DNA of 64,000 nt from Pseudomonas sp. UFMG81 (lineage in GTDB: Bacteria > Pseudomonadota > Gammaproteobacteria > Pseudomonadales > Pseudomonadaceae). The notes below the pieces were generated by a model that was not told where the DNA came from, searched no databases, and was given only the letters and a program-made list of their open reading frames with translations. Numbering within the stretch: the first letter of the stretch is position 1; each line of letters begins with the position of its first letter. The translations under genes and the position numbers were made by a program. Where the stretch lies: assembly GCF_015354575.1 (NCBI RefSeq), contig NZ_JACAFQ010000014.1, positions 1 through 64,000 on the forward strand, given 5' to 3'. Positions 43,656 to 52,400 of this stretch are shown here, one piece after another.

Positions 43656-45505
43656 TTCAGCATTCTCCTCAGTTCGTCGATGATCACTTCCACGTCCTCA
43701 ATTGACCTGGTCAGCAAGCCATTGTCGCGGTCAGCAACCCTACCGAATTTCTTCGCCAGCTTGGTGTTGATAAAGCTCACCAGTATACCGTCGTTAGGTG
43801 TGTTCGCTTTCACCATCGGCAGGTGGTTTTTGAATATCGGATAAAGGGTAGAAGCTTTCTCTGGGATCTGCAGGTCGCTGAGCAAGGTCGCGACCTCGTC
43901 TTGAGCCTTCTTCGTCAGGATCTCGCGCAGCTGTTTGCGAGCGATCTCAGGCCGCTTCTCCACAAGGTTGGGGTCTATGATCTGAGCCGCTTTCTTCGTC
44001 TCGGCGTTGAGGAACACGTTCTTCAGCTGTGCCAAAACATCCGCGTCGTAGCCCTCAAGGCCAGTAAGCGCCTGGACTTTCTGGGTCGCAATGGATTCGA
44101 CCTCAGCCCTTTTCTCGGAAAAAATCTTGTTGAAGTCCAAGTCTGCAAGGTAGGAGTCCTGGTCACTGACAAACGCTTCGGAGGTGGAAACACCACCCAG
44201 TTCCTGCTCTTTGCGGGTGTAGTCCTCATCCGTGATGGTGTAGTCGCGGGTCCGTTGGTGTTTTGCCCGATCAACCTCAGTCTGGAAGGCCGTCCACATC
44301 GCGTCCAGACCGGTCTCCTTGTGATAGATCACCACGGCGTTGTTATCGATCTCAAAGGCCGTGATTTCTTCTTCCGGAATCGCCCGCAGGACCCTGCCGA
44401 TAATCTGTGCAAAGGCGTTTTCGCTTCGGTAGGGCCGGAACAGCGCGAGAACCGTGAGGTACCGATGATCGTAGCCTTCCATCAACATGTTCACGGAGAT
44501 GACGACATCGCATTGGTGGTTGTCGATCACCCGAAACGCTGCAGCGATATCGGCCTGGTCCATGTAGCTGTGCACGACAGCCACAGTCAGATTCTTGGAT
44601 TGATACCAGGTGCGTAGGTCTTCGGCATGGGTGATGCTGCAACCAACAGCCAGAATCTTGTGCGGTACTTCTGGGGAGGTTTTCCGAAGCTCATTGAGCT
44701 TTTGAATGCTCAGGTCGATAACGTCCATCGAGCATTCTGGAGACAAAGCGACACTGCGCTCTACCCACTCTCGGTCTTTATATTCGAGGACTTGCTCCTT
44801 GGAGAGGCGGGCCCCCGGCTGCTCAGCGATTGTGAAATAGAGCTCGTGGGCACTAACGGTCTCTTTTCTCAGCCATTTCACATACCGATCACGCATCACC
44901 TCAGACAGTGGCGTCTTGTGGATCAGTTTTCCTGGCACTTCCTGGTTGTCGCCACGGAATGGGGTCCCCGTCACGAAAATCTTCTTGGCGTTGGCGAAAT
45001 GGGCCAAGGTCTTCTGCCAGCTGCCCGCCGGCGCATGGTGTCCTTCATCGATAATGATCAGGTCGAAGAAGTCAGGAGGCACCCGCTTTATGAGTGATTG
45101 TCCGCGCTCGTTGTACACCTGCTGAATGTTCGAGTAGACGAAATGGGCCTGCTCCAGGCTGGCCTGATGCGTGTCGGAGGTGAATTCGCAGGTGACCGGT
45201 AGATCCTCGGCACTGAAGATCACATCAAAATTAATCCAGAAGTTGTCTTCCAGCAGATCCTGGGTCTTTCGAATGCTCTGTTTTGTGACCAAGCCCGGTG
45301 TGATGATCAAGACGCGGCCCTTGGCCAGGCCGAACGGCACAATGGAAATCAGCCCGCTTTTGCCCGTCCCCGTTGGCAGGACGATCAACGCATCCTCATT
45401 GGAGCTTTCGAAATGCTCCTGCGCCTTGATGTAGGCCTCGATCTGGGGGCTACGCAGCTTTTTATTGCCAAGGATGTTGGCTGCCGTATCGGTGAAATAA
45501 TTCAT
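43652..45505 (-). CDS. DEAD/DEAH-box (SF2) helicase, defence-island type
   Basis: A 617-residue helicase. Motif I is IVLPTGTGKSGL, motif II LIIIDEGHHAPAG, motif III VTGTPFRGD, motif VI AQIIGRVLRAIPE, and motif V VISVNMLMEGYD. The C-terminal 200 residues have no recognised domain. The fold is like restriction-type and ResIII helicases that move on duplex DNA. It is the first gene of a two-gene operon and lies beside a RelA/SpoT-HEPN relic and regulators, the usual company of anti-phage cargo. Confidence 0.88.
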   Translation of the reverse strand: MNYFTDTAANILGNKKLRSPQIEAYIKAQEHFESSNEDALIVLPTGTGKSGLISIVPFGLAKGRVLIITPGLVTKQSIRKTQDLLEDNFWINFDVIFSAEDLPVTCEFTSDTHQASLEQAHFVYSNIQQVYNERGQSLIKRVPPDFFDLIIIDEGHHAPAGSWQKTLAHFANAKKIFVTGTPFRGDNQEVPGKLIHKTPLSEVMRDRYVKWLRKETVSAHELYFTIAEQPGARLSKEQVLEYKDREWVERSVALSPECSMDVIDLSIQKLNELRKTSPEVPHKILAVGCSITHAEDLRTWYQSKNLTVAVVHSYMDQADIAAAFRVIDNHQCDVVISVNMLMEGYDHRYLTVLALFRPYRSENAFAQIIGRVLRAIPEEEITAFEIDNNAVVIYHKETGLDAMWTAFQTEVDRAKHQRTRDYTITDEDYTRKEQELGGVSTSEAFVSDQDSYLADLDFNKIFSEKRAEVESIATQKVQALTGLEGYDADVLAQLKNVFLNAETKKAAQIIDPNLVEKRPEIARKQLREILTKKAQDEVATLLSDLQIPEKASTLYPIFKNHLPMVKANTPNDGILVSFINTKLAKKFGRVADRDNGLLTRSIEDVEVIIDELRRMLK

Positions 45506-45763
45506 AGACAGTCGTGGTTCCTATTGGCGGCGCGCGCCAAGGTGCCCGCTCGTTGAGGGAGTGCACGGCGACGGGGGCGGGGGCGAAAGAGTTGGATTTG
45601 TTCGAGGTACAGCAGACGTGGGCATTGAAATATCCATATTTCTGGCCAGGCATCATCGGGGCGTTCGTGATGGCTGAGCGTGTGTCATCAGCTGATTGTA
45701 GCCCAGTGACATCACGCTTGGTGGCCTGATTTTCTTGCGAATTCGCTCCGAGGAGCCAGACCA
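45506..45763. other. Helicase upstream region
   Basis: About 260 bp between divergent genes. No supported frame; it contains a GC-rich repeat-like tract (GACGGGGGCGGGGGCG) and presumably the two promoters. Confidence 0.35.
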
Positions 45764-45853
45764 ATGAACATTTGTACCTTTCGTGGACAGGATGAAATGT
45801 GCGGCGTGACAATCGGGTATTCCGAAACGTGGCATTACCTACCTCAGGCTTAG
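45764..45853 (+). CDS. Possible 29-residue leader protein
   Basis: ATG 45764 follows GAGGAGCCAGACC, a very good RBS. The product has two cysteines and ends at TAG, 17 bp before the zinc-ribbon gene. It could be the first gene of that small operon. Confidence 0.4.
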   Translation: MNICTFRGQDEMCGVTIGYSETWHYLPQA

Positions 45854-45870
45854 CGAAAGGATCTCCTCGC

Positions 45871-46230
45871 ATGCTTTACCTTACCGATGGACAGCCGGCG
45901 TTCTGTCCCAAATGTGGCAAGCCCATCGATCCACAACTGTGCGGGTGGGAGGCAAAAGACCGCTTCTACAATGGCAATCATCCGTTTCTATGTGGCTGCG
46001 GTGCCCGCTACCTCATTGGTGAGGCATGCGTGAACAAAGCCTTCGATTCGGTTGAAACGGTCGCTGGGGACGCTGGTATTGATCGGCAGGCCAGAGCCAA
46101 CCTGATGAGCGAGCTCTATGTGATATTGGGAGCCCTTGATGCGCCGGCCACAGTGCTTGACCAGGTGCTTGCTGCGGTTGAAGGCGACGAACTGCCGTAC
46201 TCCACTTTACTGCCATTCGAGAATGACTAA
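45871..46230 (+). CDS. Zinc-ribbon hypothetical protein, 119 residues
   Basis: The N-terminus is a zinc ribbon: CPKCG, a spacer and CGCG, in FCPKCGKPIDPQLCGW and HPFLCGCGARY. The C-terminal half is helical. AAAGGATCTCC precedes ATG 45871, although spacing is slightly long. The next gene begins at the base after its stop codon, so they form one unit. No function is known; a nucleic-acid or metal-binding role is possible. Confidence 0.7.
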   Translation: MLYLTDGQPAFCPKCGKPIDPQLCGWEAKDRFYNGNHPFLCGCGARYLIGEACVNKAFDSVETVAGDAGIDRQARANLMSELYVILGALDAPATVLDQVLAAVEGDELPYSTLLPFEND

Positions 46231-46554
46231 ATGAACAAGATTCACTGGTTCTGCGTTTCCAACCCAGATGGAAAGCGTTTTCCTGAGTGGCGACGGTCCT
46301 TCGGCGTGAGTGACGGTGGAGTAGATTTTGTGCCGGCGGCGATGGCGGGTGATGAGACTGAGATGAACGTCATGCTCTGCGCATCTGGTGATGGACAGAG
46401 CACTGCGGTGCATCTTGATCACCATTTCGTGCCGAGTGACTGGCTGAAGCGCGAGTTCCCCAAACACTTTGAGTTGATCGAGATGGTAGAGGTCCGTGCA
46501 CAAACTGCTTTGGCTGAGACCGACCAGGCACAGACAGCAGTTATTCTGGATTAG
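46231..46554 (+). CDS. Hypothetical protein, 107 residues
   Basis: It starts directly after the TAA of the zinc-ribbon gene. The product (MNKIHWFCVSNPDGKRFPEW...) is acidic with mixed strands and helices (HHFVPSDWLKREFPKHFELI). No recognised motif. The 14-bp overlap with the convergent AbrB-like gene suggests a compact accessory zone. Confidence 0.65.
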   Translation: MNKIHWFCVSNPDGKRFPEWRRSFGVSDGGVDFVPAAMAGDETEMNVMLCASGDGQSTAVHLDHHFVPSDWLKREFPKHFELIEMVEVRAQTALAETDQAQTAVILD

Positions 46555-46726
46555 GCTCACGGATAGGTCTCAGCACGATCGTACTGTCGACCAATTCGAT
46601 GCTGAGCCTGTCGCCTACAGCAAGGCTCAGCTCTTTCAGGATGTCTGGGGGTAACTCGACGATCACATCCCCCGAGCCATCACCGGGGTCCTGGCATTTG
46701 ACCTTCGTGCGCGCTGATTGGGTCAT
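46541..46726 (-). CDS. AbrB/SpoVT-type DNA-binding protein (antitoxin-like)
   Basis: A 61-residue protein; the swapped-hairpin signature is VIVELPPDILKELSLAVGDR followed by SIELVDSTIVLRPI. These are usually MazE-like antitoxins or transition-state regulators. No toxin of the MazF or PIN type directly follows, so it is a solitary regulator or has lost its partner. Confidence 0.78.
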   Translation of the reverse strand: MTQSARTKVKCQDPGDGSGDVIVELPPDILKELSLAVGDRLSIELVDSTIVLRPIREPNPE

Positions 46727-47071
46727 GAAAATGCCTCGGCTGGTTCACCAAGACAATAGTACTCCCACAGGCTTCCTCAATGCTGAGTTCTCTACCGGGC
46801 GGTTTAGCGTGCGGCACACGGCTTGAACAGGATAGTGGTGACACTGATGAGGTCGCATGGCGCGTGCTTGTCGCTGGCTGTGTCAAACTATATTCCGAGC
46901 ACCCAATTCTAGACATTACGGCAGCCCTTGACCGACAGATGCGGTCGTCGGCTCGGCGAGTTGATGTATCCTGGTCCTCGAAACGAGCTCCGAGATCGAT
47001 GGTGATATTTGATGCTCGGCATGGGCGGAACGTCATTCGTTCCTGCGGTTCACGGCAATTGGGGGTATTAG
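46727..47071. other. Non-coding stretch
   Basis: About 345 bp. The frames present lack ribosome binding sites and protein-like composition. I see no repeat or terminator in it. Confidence 0.3.
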
Positions 47072-47233
47072 GTGAAAAAAACAAAGCAGGAAACGCAGCC
47101 TGTGGAAGAAGAGAGATTGCGAGCTGATGCAAGAGCTGCACTTGCAAAGCGAACCTTGAAGAGCAGTCGTTTTTTGAACGTGGCCCTTTCAAACGGCTCG
47201 GATTTCGAGCCTGTTGGGCGGTTGGCCGGCTGA
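47072..47233 (+). CDS. Possible 53-residue basic protein
   Basis: GTG 47072 with GGGGG upstream opens a frame rich in Lys, Glu and Arg (KKTKQETQPVEEERLRADAR). It is helical and soluble. No family is recognised and the start is uncertain. Confidence 0.35.
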   Translation: MKKTKQETQPVEEERLRADARAALAKRTLKSSRFLNVALSNGSDFEPVGRLAG

Positions 47234-47298
47234 GATATATTTCTCCTAGCCTCGAAAAGGCCGAGATCACCGGCTGAGGGCTAGAGCGACCGCGTAGC

Positions 47299-47772
47299 TC
47301 ACTCGCGATCCGCCATGGCTACGGACTCTTGCGCGGTTTCAAAGAGCATCGAGCTGCTGAAGATTGTCTCGTAGCTTGCTCCTTTCAAGGATGCGATCTC
47401 AGCGTCCCCATAGATGTAGGTTTTATCACCGAGAACCCTGTATACGTATGCAATGCCTTCGTCAGATTTGAATCGCAAAATCGACTCCAAGGGTTCCATC
47501 ATCCACCGACCAGCGTGATTGACATGGTCCGGAGTAATGAGTTGCACACTTTCCACTCGTAACCCGCTTTCCTGGTCGCTAACGAGAGATTGGAGGAGCT
47601 GGTCATTGCTCAGCATCAGCATCGGATGCTGGACAAAATCCCCGCCCTGCTCCTGGGTGGCGACGTAGAACCAGGGCCTATGGATGCTGTGTTCCACATA
47701 GCTCCATGCGGCGGGGTCCTCTCCAAAAAGACTAAATTGATCGATTTTTGCGTGCTGGTAGGTCAGAAACAT
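47299..47772 (-). CDS. Hypothetical protein divergent from an XRE regulator
   Basis: I chose ATG 47772 (AGAGATG upstream), which lies after the promoter palindrome; the frame is open further upstream through the promoter. The 157-residue product (MFLTYQHAKIDQFSLFGEDP...) is soluble with mixed secondary structure (YVEHSIHRPWFYVATQEQGG). No family is recognised. The shared promoter with an XRE-type repressor suggests that the pair forms a regulated module. Confidence 0.65.
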   Translation of the reverse strand: MFLTYQHAKIDQFSLFGEDPAAWSYVEHSIHRPWFYVATQEQGGDFVQHPMLMLSNDQLLQSLVSDQESGLRVESVQLITPDHVNHAGRWMMEPLESILRFKSDEGIAYVYRVLGDKTYIYGDAEIASLKGASYETIFSSSMLFETAQESVAMADRE

Positions 47773-47788
47773 CAGTGCATCTCTAAAT

Positions 47789-47804
47789 ATACTGTGTGCA
47801 GTAT
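47789..47804. promoter_or_regulatory. Operator-like dyad ATACTG-N4-CAGTAT
   Basis: ATACTGTGTGCAGTAT is a perfect 6-bp-arm palindrome in the shared promoter of two divergent genes. It overlaps TATACT elements, the place where an XRE repressor would bind and shut both promoters. Confidence 0.6.
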
Positions 47805-47855
47805 AGTGCAGAACGCATCGAAGCGGCTTCATCGTTCCCTTTGCGAGTTGCTTCA

Positions 47856-48137
47856 ATGCGATCGGAACTCAAGCGTGCGCTTGGTACGGTGCTCAAGTCG
47901 TATCGGCTGAAACGAAATTTCTCTCAGGAAAGTTTAGGGCCGAGCCAGGCCTACATCAGCAACCTCGAGCGGGGCAGGTGGAGCCCGTCGCTAGAGAAGA
48001 TCGAGCAAATGTCCGATGTGCTCGGAGTGCACCCCGCGAGTGTCATTCTTGCTGGATACCTCTCCTTAGCAGACGGTGCAAGCGCTGACGAGCTGTTGGA
48101 GCGAATCCGAGGAGAGCTAGGAGAACTTGGGCTCTAG
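47856..48137 (+). CDS. XRE-family transcriptional regulator
   Basis: A 93-residue protein with the phage-repressor HTH: LKSYRLKRNFSQESLG, PSQAYISNLERGRWSPSLEK and IEQMSDVLGVHPASVIL. A short C-terminal helix follows. I chose ATG 47856; the frame is open upstream through the palindrome. It probably represses its own promoter and that of the divergent gene. Confidence 0.85.
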   Translation: MRSELKRALGTVLKSYRLKRNFSQESLGPSQAYISNLERGRWSPSLEKIEQMSDVLGVHPASVILAGYLSLADGASADELLERIRGELGELGL

Positions 48138-48153
48138 ATAGGCGCCCGCTGGT

Positions 48154-48366
48154 GATCCTGCCACGACATTCACCGAAGCCGATGCTGGTCACGCCTGCCC
48201 GCACGCAACGGGCTCGAAGAATGATTTCATCGCCGTCCTCAAGGAACTTGCGCATCTCTCCGCTGACAAGCACTACCGAGCGCTTGCCGCCCTCGGTAAT
48301 CACCAGCAGGCTGCCGAACGAGCCAGGATTGGAACCAGATAACGTACCCGACTCAAACAGGTCGCC
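48154..48366 (-). pseudogene. C-terminal fragment of fumarylacetoacetase
   Basis: Seventy-one residues remain, beginning GDLFESGTLSGSN, continuing FGSLLVITEGGKR, and ending FLEDGDEIILRARC... GFGECRGRI. These are the C-terminal motifs of FahA, the last enzyme of tyrosine breakdown (normal length about 430 residues). The frame is closed by TAG just upstream. It is a relic at the right end of the island, perhaps a trace of an earlier recombination. Confidence 0.75.
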
Positions 48367-48470
48367 TGGCTACCGACGAGATAAGACTGGGGGAAGAATC
48401 AGCGCAATACATCACCTGCAAATGCGCTTGGATCTCGCGCATACCTTGACAAGAAGCGGTCACAGCCACA

Positions 48471-48490
48471 CTTAGAAAAGTTAAGTTTTG
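48471..48490. repeat. Candidate attR of the island
   Basis: CTTAGAAAAGTTAAGTTTTG repeats the left border in direct orientation. With the preceding A it has perfect inverted arms ACTTA and TAAGT around GAAAAGT, a 7-bp spacer, as expected of a tyrosine-recombinase crossover site. Confidence 0.65.
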
Positions 48491-48730
48491 GAGCCTAAAC
48501 TTGGCTCAAAATCAGCAAAAGCTAACTAAAAGCTTTGCGCTGACACAGGATTGAGAAAAAGAAGATGCTGGGCAGGCTGGAAAACTAGTGGCCATGAGGG
48601 CTCGGCTGCAGATCGTAAAACGTGACTAAAATTTAATAGGACAGATACGTTGAACAAAGTGGGCCATTCTACGCCAAGTCGTGGCGTTGCACAGATGGGG
48701 TAGATGGCAGGAGGGATACGTTTTCAAGCA
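48491..48730. other. Former ettA upstream region, now cut off by the island
   Basis: No gene in 240 bp. Read leftward it would have led into ettA before the insertion. TCCTGTGTCAGCGC here resembles TCCTGTGTTTAAGCGC in the present ettA leader (about 3768-3783), so the leader may be partly duplicated. If so, the native ettA promoter may lie here. Confidence 0.35.
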
Positions 48731-48795
48731 TCGCGGGGCAAGCCCGCTCCCACAAGTGTCATGTCACCCCTTGTGGGAGCGGGTTTGCCCCGCGA
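48731..48795. repeat. REP-type inverted pair (family 2)
   Basis: TCGCGGGGCAAGCCCGCTCC at 48731 is mirrored by GGAGCGGGTTTGCCCCGCGA ending at 48795, with a short spacer. It is the same family as 1861-1942 and lies downstream of the small hypothetical gene. Confidence 0.9.
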
Positions 48796-48809
48796 TGAAG
48801 TAGCGCTGG

Positions 48810-49220
48810 TCAGACGTGCGCTTGCCTGGCCTTGCCACGCGGCAGGCGGCAACGGTCTGACTGCTCGGCCAGGCGCGCGGCCCAGGCCGACTTGACGCTG
48901 AAGCCGCCGCTGCGGGCAGGCTTGTCGGCAGCCTGGGTGGCAGGTTTGCTCACGGCCTTGACTGGCGTGGCGGGCTTGGCCACAGGTTGCGCGGCAACCA
49001 CGGCGGCAGGCTCGGCAGCGGCCTTGGCCGCCTGGGCCGACTTGCGCAGCTCGGCCAGCGAAGGCGTCTTGTTCGCCGCGGTTGCAGCCGCGTCCGGCTT
49101 GGCCAGCGAGCGCTGGCAGGTCTTGCAGGATACGTCCTCGGCCACGGCAGTGCTGACCAGGGTCTGACTGCTGCGCCCACAGGCGGAATCGAGGCCATTG
49201 GTGGAATAGTGGGTAACCAA
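48810..49220 (-). CDS. Conserved hypothetical Ala/Pro-rich protein (ettA-morA spacer gene)
   Basis: A 136-residue protein: an N-terminal part with CxxC (VSCKTCQRSLAKPD), an alanine/proline-rich middle that looks disordered, and a basic end (WAARLAEQSDRCRLPRGKAR). In P. putida I remember a small hypothetical gene at this position next to morA. Function unknown; the CxxC suggests a metal site. Confidence 0.7.
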   Translation of the reverse strand: MVTHYSTNGLDSACGRSSQTLVSTAVAEDVSCKTCQRSLAKPDAAATAANKTPSLAELRKSAQAAKAAAEPAAVVAAQPVAKPATPVKAVSKPATQAADKPARSGGFSVKSAWAARLAEQSDRCRLPRGKARQAHV

Positions 49221-49468
49221 AACCGTACTTCTCCGATGCGTTGACTATTAAAGCGGGCGGCATTCTCGCACAGGATGCAGGGACTTGCCGAACCGACGTG
49301 ACCAACTGCGAGCCTGCCCGCGATACACGGACTGGCACTTTGCCATGTTTGAAGGCATGCTAGGCGGCTTGGATCGTGCGGCTTATAGTGCCCCCGGCAA
49401 CATGCCTGGCTGCGGCACGCGCCGTGCATGTACCACTCCCTGCCGCCAGCGAATCGCAGGACCGCCGC

Positions 49469-52400
49469 TTGACCGACCTCACGCAACCTACATCCCTGCG
49501 CCCCGCCACCGCCACGGCCGGCTCACACCTGCGTGGCTCGCTCAAGGGGGCGCTGGCCCTGCTCGCACTGATGCTGCTGGGGCTGCTGCTGTGGCAACTG
49601 TTCACCCAGTTCCGCCACACCCAGGCCGACCTGCGCCAGCAGAGCCTGGCGACCAGCGCTCAACTGGCCGATCACCTGGGTTTGAACATGTCGCTCAAGG
49701 CGCAACAGGCATTGAACCTGGTGCAGCCTTACGTCAAACCACCGGCGCCCGTAGCCCTGCCAACCCTGCTCGACACCTTGCAATCGCGTCTACCTGCCCT
49801 GCGCCACGTGGCCTGGCTGGGTAGCGACGGGCGGATCCTGGCCGACACCCTGGCAAACGGCAACGACCGCCCGCTGATTGACGAACTCCTGCAGTTGAAC
49901 CAAGGCCGCGCCTACTTTTTCAGCAACGCCACCGACAACCAGACCGTCTACCTGCTGCTGCGCCAACCCAACGAGCAGGGCCGCGGCTACTGGCTGCTGC
50001 GCCTGGGCACCGACTACTACAAGGAGCTGGCACAGCACCTGGACGGCCCAAGCCATCCCTTGTGGCTGTTGGAAAACAGCCGCAACGGCGAGGTCATCGA
50101 GCGCCACGGCCCGACGACCACCAGCGACGAGCCGTTGCAAAGCGTGATGCTGGCCTTCATCGACAACAGCACCTGGCAACTGCGTGGCCTGTTCGATGCG
50201 GGGCTGGCCCGTGACAGGCTGCTCCCCGCGCTGATCGGCAAGTGCGTGCTGGTGCTGTTCTGCGCCCTGTTGCCGGTGCTGGCGCTGATCAACATGCGCC
50301 GCCGCCAGCGCGCCCTGCAGGAAGACCGTCGGCGCTACCACGAGATTTTCGAAGGCACCGGTGTCGCCCTGTGCGTGCTCGACCTTTCCAGCCTGCCGGG
50401 GCAACTGGACCGCTACCACCTGCGCAATCGCGCCGCGCTCAAACAGAGCCTGGCGCTCGAGCCAAACCTGCGGCGCTCGCTGCTGGGCGAACTGAAGATC
50501 ACCGAGATCAACCAGGTTGCCCGCCAGTTGCTCAATGTCCAGTGCCACGAGGGTGCCTGGCAGCGCCTGATCGACGGCAGCGGCGATGGCCGTGACAGCG
50601 TGGGCATGAAACTGCTCGACGCATTGATCGAGGAGCGCCAGCAGCTGGAGCTGGAGGTGCGCCTGCCGGCTCCACTGGGCGGCGAGCTGCACCTGTGGCT
50701 GATGGTACGCCTGCCCCAGCAACGCCGGGACTACCAGGCGGTGATCCTGAGCATCAGCGACATCACCAGCCGCAAGCAGGTGGAACTGTCGCTGCTCGAA
50801 CGTGAGAGCTTCTGGTCGGATGTGGTGCGCACCGTGCCCGACCAGCTCTATGTGCAGGATGTCCATAGCCAGCGGATGATCTTCAGCAACCGTCACCTTG
50901 GCCAGACCCTGGGTTACGAGCGCGCGGAGCTGGCACAGATGGGCGAGCGCTTCTGGGAGTTGCTGCTGCACCCCGAGGACGCCGAGCATTACCAGGACCT
51001 GCGCCGGCGACAACTGGACAGCAACCGCGAGCAATCGCTGCATTGCCAGTTGCGCTTCCGCCACCGCGATGGCCGCTGGCGCTGCTACGAGATCCGCGAG
51101 CAGGTACTGAGCCGCGACAGCGATGGTGCAATCACCCGCATCATCGGGGTCGGCAAGGACGTCACCGTGCAGATCGAGGCCAGCGAGTCGCTGCGTGACA
51201 GCGAACAACGCTACCGCATGCTCGCCGAGAGCATCAGCGATGTGATCTTCTCCACCGACAGCCTGCTGCAGCTCAACTACGTCAGCCCTTCGGTGCAGGC
51301 GGTGCTGGGTTACCAGGCCGACTGGATCTTCGCCAACGGCTGGCAGTCGATCGTCGCCAACCCGGCCCAGCTCACGGGCGCCTATGCACTAATCGAACGG
51401 GTCAGCAAGGCACTGGGCGACGCGCAGCAACTGGCTCAATTGCGCACCACGCTGAACACGCAACTGTTCCTGTTCGACTGCCTGCGCGCCGATGGCCGCA
51501 AGATCCCCATCGAGCTGCGGCTGGTGCTGGTATGGGACGAGCACGAACGCTTCGAGGGCGTACTGGGCGTGGGCCGCGACATCAGCCAGCAGCGCCGGGC
51601 CGAGAAAGACCTGCGCATGGCGGCCACGGTATTCGAACACTCCACCTCGGCCATCCTCATCACCGACCCGGCAGGCTATATCGTCCAGGCCAACGAGGCG
51701 TTCAGCCGGGTCAGCGGCTACGCGGTCGCCGAAGTGCTGGACCAGCTGCCTGGCATGCTCACCGTCGAGCACCAGCAGGACGCGCACCTGGGCTACGTGC
51801 TCAAGCAACTCAACCAGCGTGGCAGCTGGGAGGGCGAGGTGTTCCTCAAGCGCCGCAATGGCGAGCACTACCCGGCCTGGGTAGGGATCACCGCGGTGCT
51901 CGACGATGAAGGCGACCTGGCCAGCTATGTGTGTTTCTTCACCGACATCAGCGAACGCAAGGCCAGCGAGCAACGCATCCACCGCCTGGCCTACTACGAC
52001 GCCCTGACTCACCTGCCCAACCGCACGTTGTTCCAGGACCGGCTGTACACCGCCCTGCAGCAGGCCGAGCGGCAGAAGGCCTGGGTGGTGCTGATGTTCC
52101 TCGACCTCGACCGCTTCAAGCCGATCAACGACTCCCTCGGCCATGCCGCAGGCGATCGCATGCTCAAGGACATGGCCGAACGCCTGCTGGCCTGTGTCGA
52201 CAATGACGATACCGTGGCGCGCATGGGCGGCGACGAATTCACCCTGCTGCTGCAACCCAAGGCCACCCGCGAGCTGGCGCTCAACCGTGCCATCCACGTC
52301 GCCGAGAACATCCTCGCCAGCCTGGTGACGCCGTTCGTCCTGGAAAACCGCGAGTTCTTCGTCACCGCCAGTATCGGCATCGCCCTCAGCCCCCAGGACG

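Larger units (their letters stand above)
3831..48490. mobile_element. 44.7-kb genomic island inserted upstream of ettA
   Basis: The segment separates ettA from the gene pair (48810-49220, morA) that I remember as its neighbours in P. putida. It starts and ends with a direct repeat (3831-3850 and 48471-48490, identical over ACTTAGAAAAGTTA). It opens with three tyrosine recombinases plus a small accessory protein and carries accessory cargo, IS remnants and broken genes. Mobility relies on the recombinases; no conjugation genes are present, so transfer would need help from elsewhere. Exact borders are inferred from the repeat alone. Confidence 0.75.

Noticed and set aside
45514..45729. 71-codon frame upstream of the zinc-ribbon operon
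   Set aside because: No RBS, overlaps the helicase promoter region and has no recognisable pattern.
48152..48475. 107-codon plus-strand frame near the right border
   Set aside because: It is the antisense of the fumarylacetoacetase fragment, which is recognisable on the minus strand.
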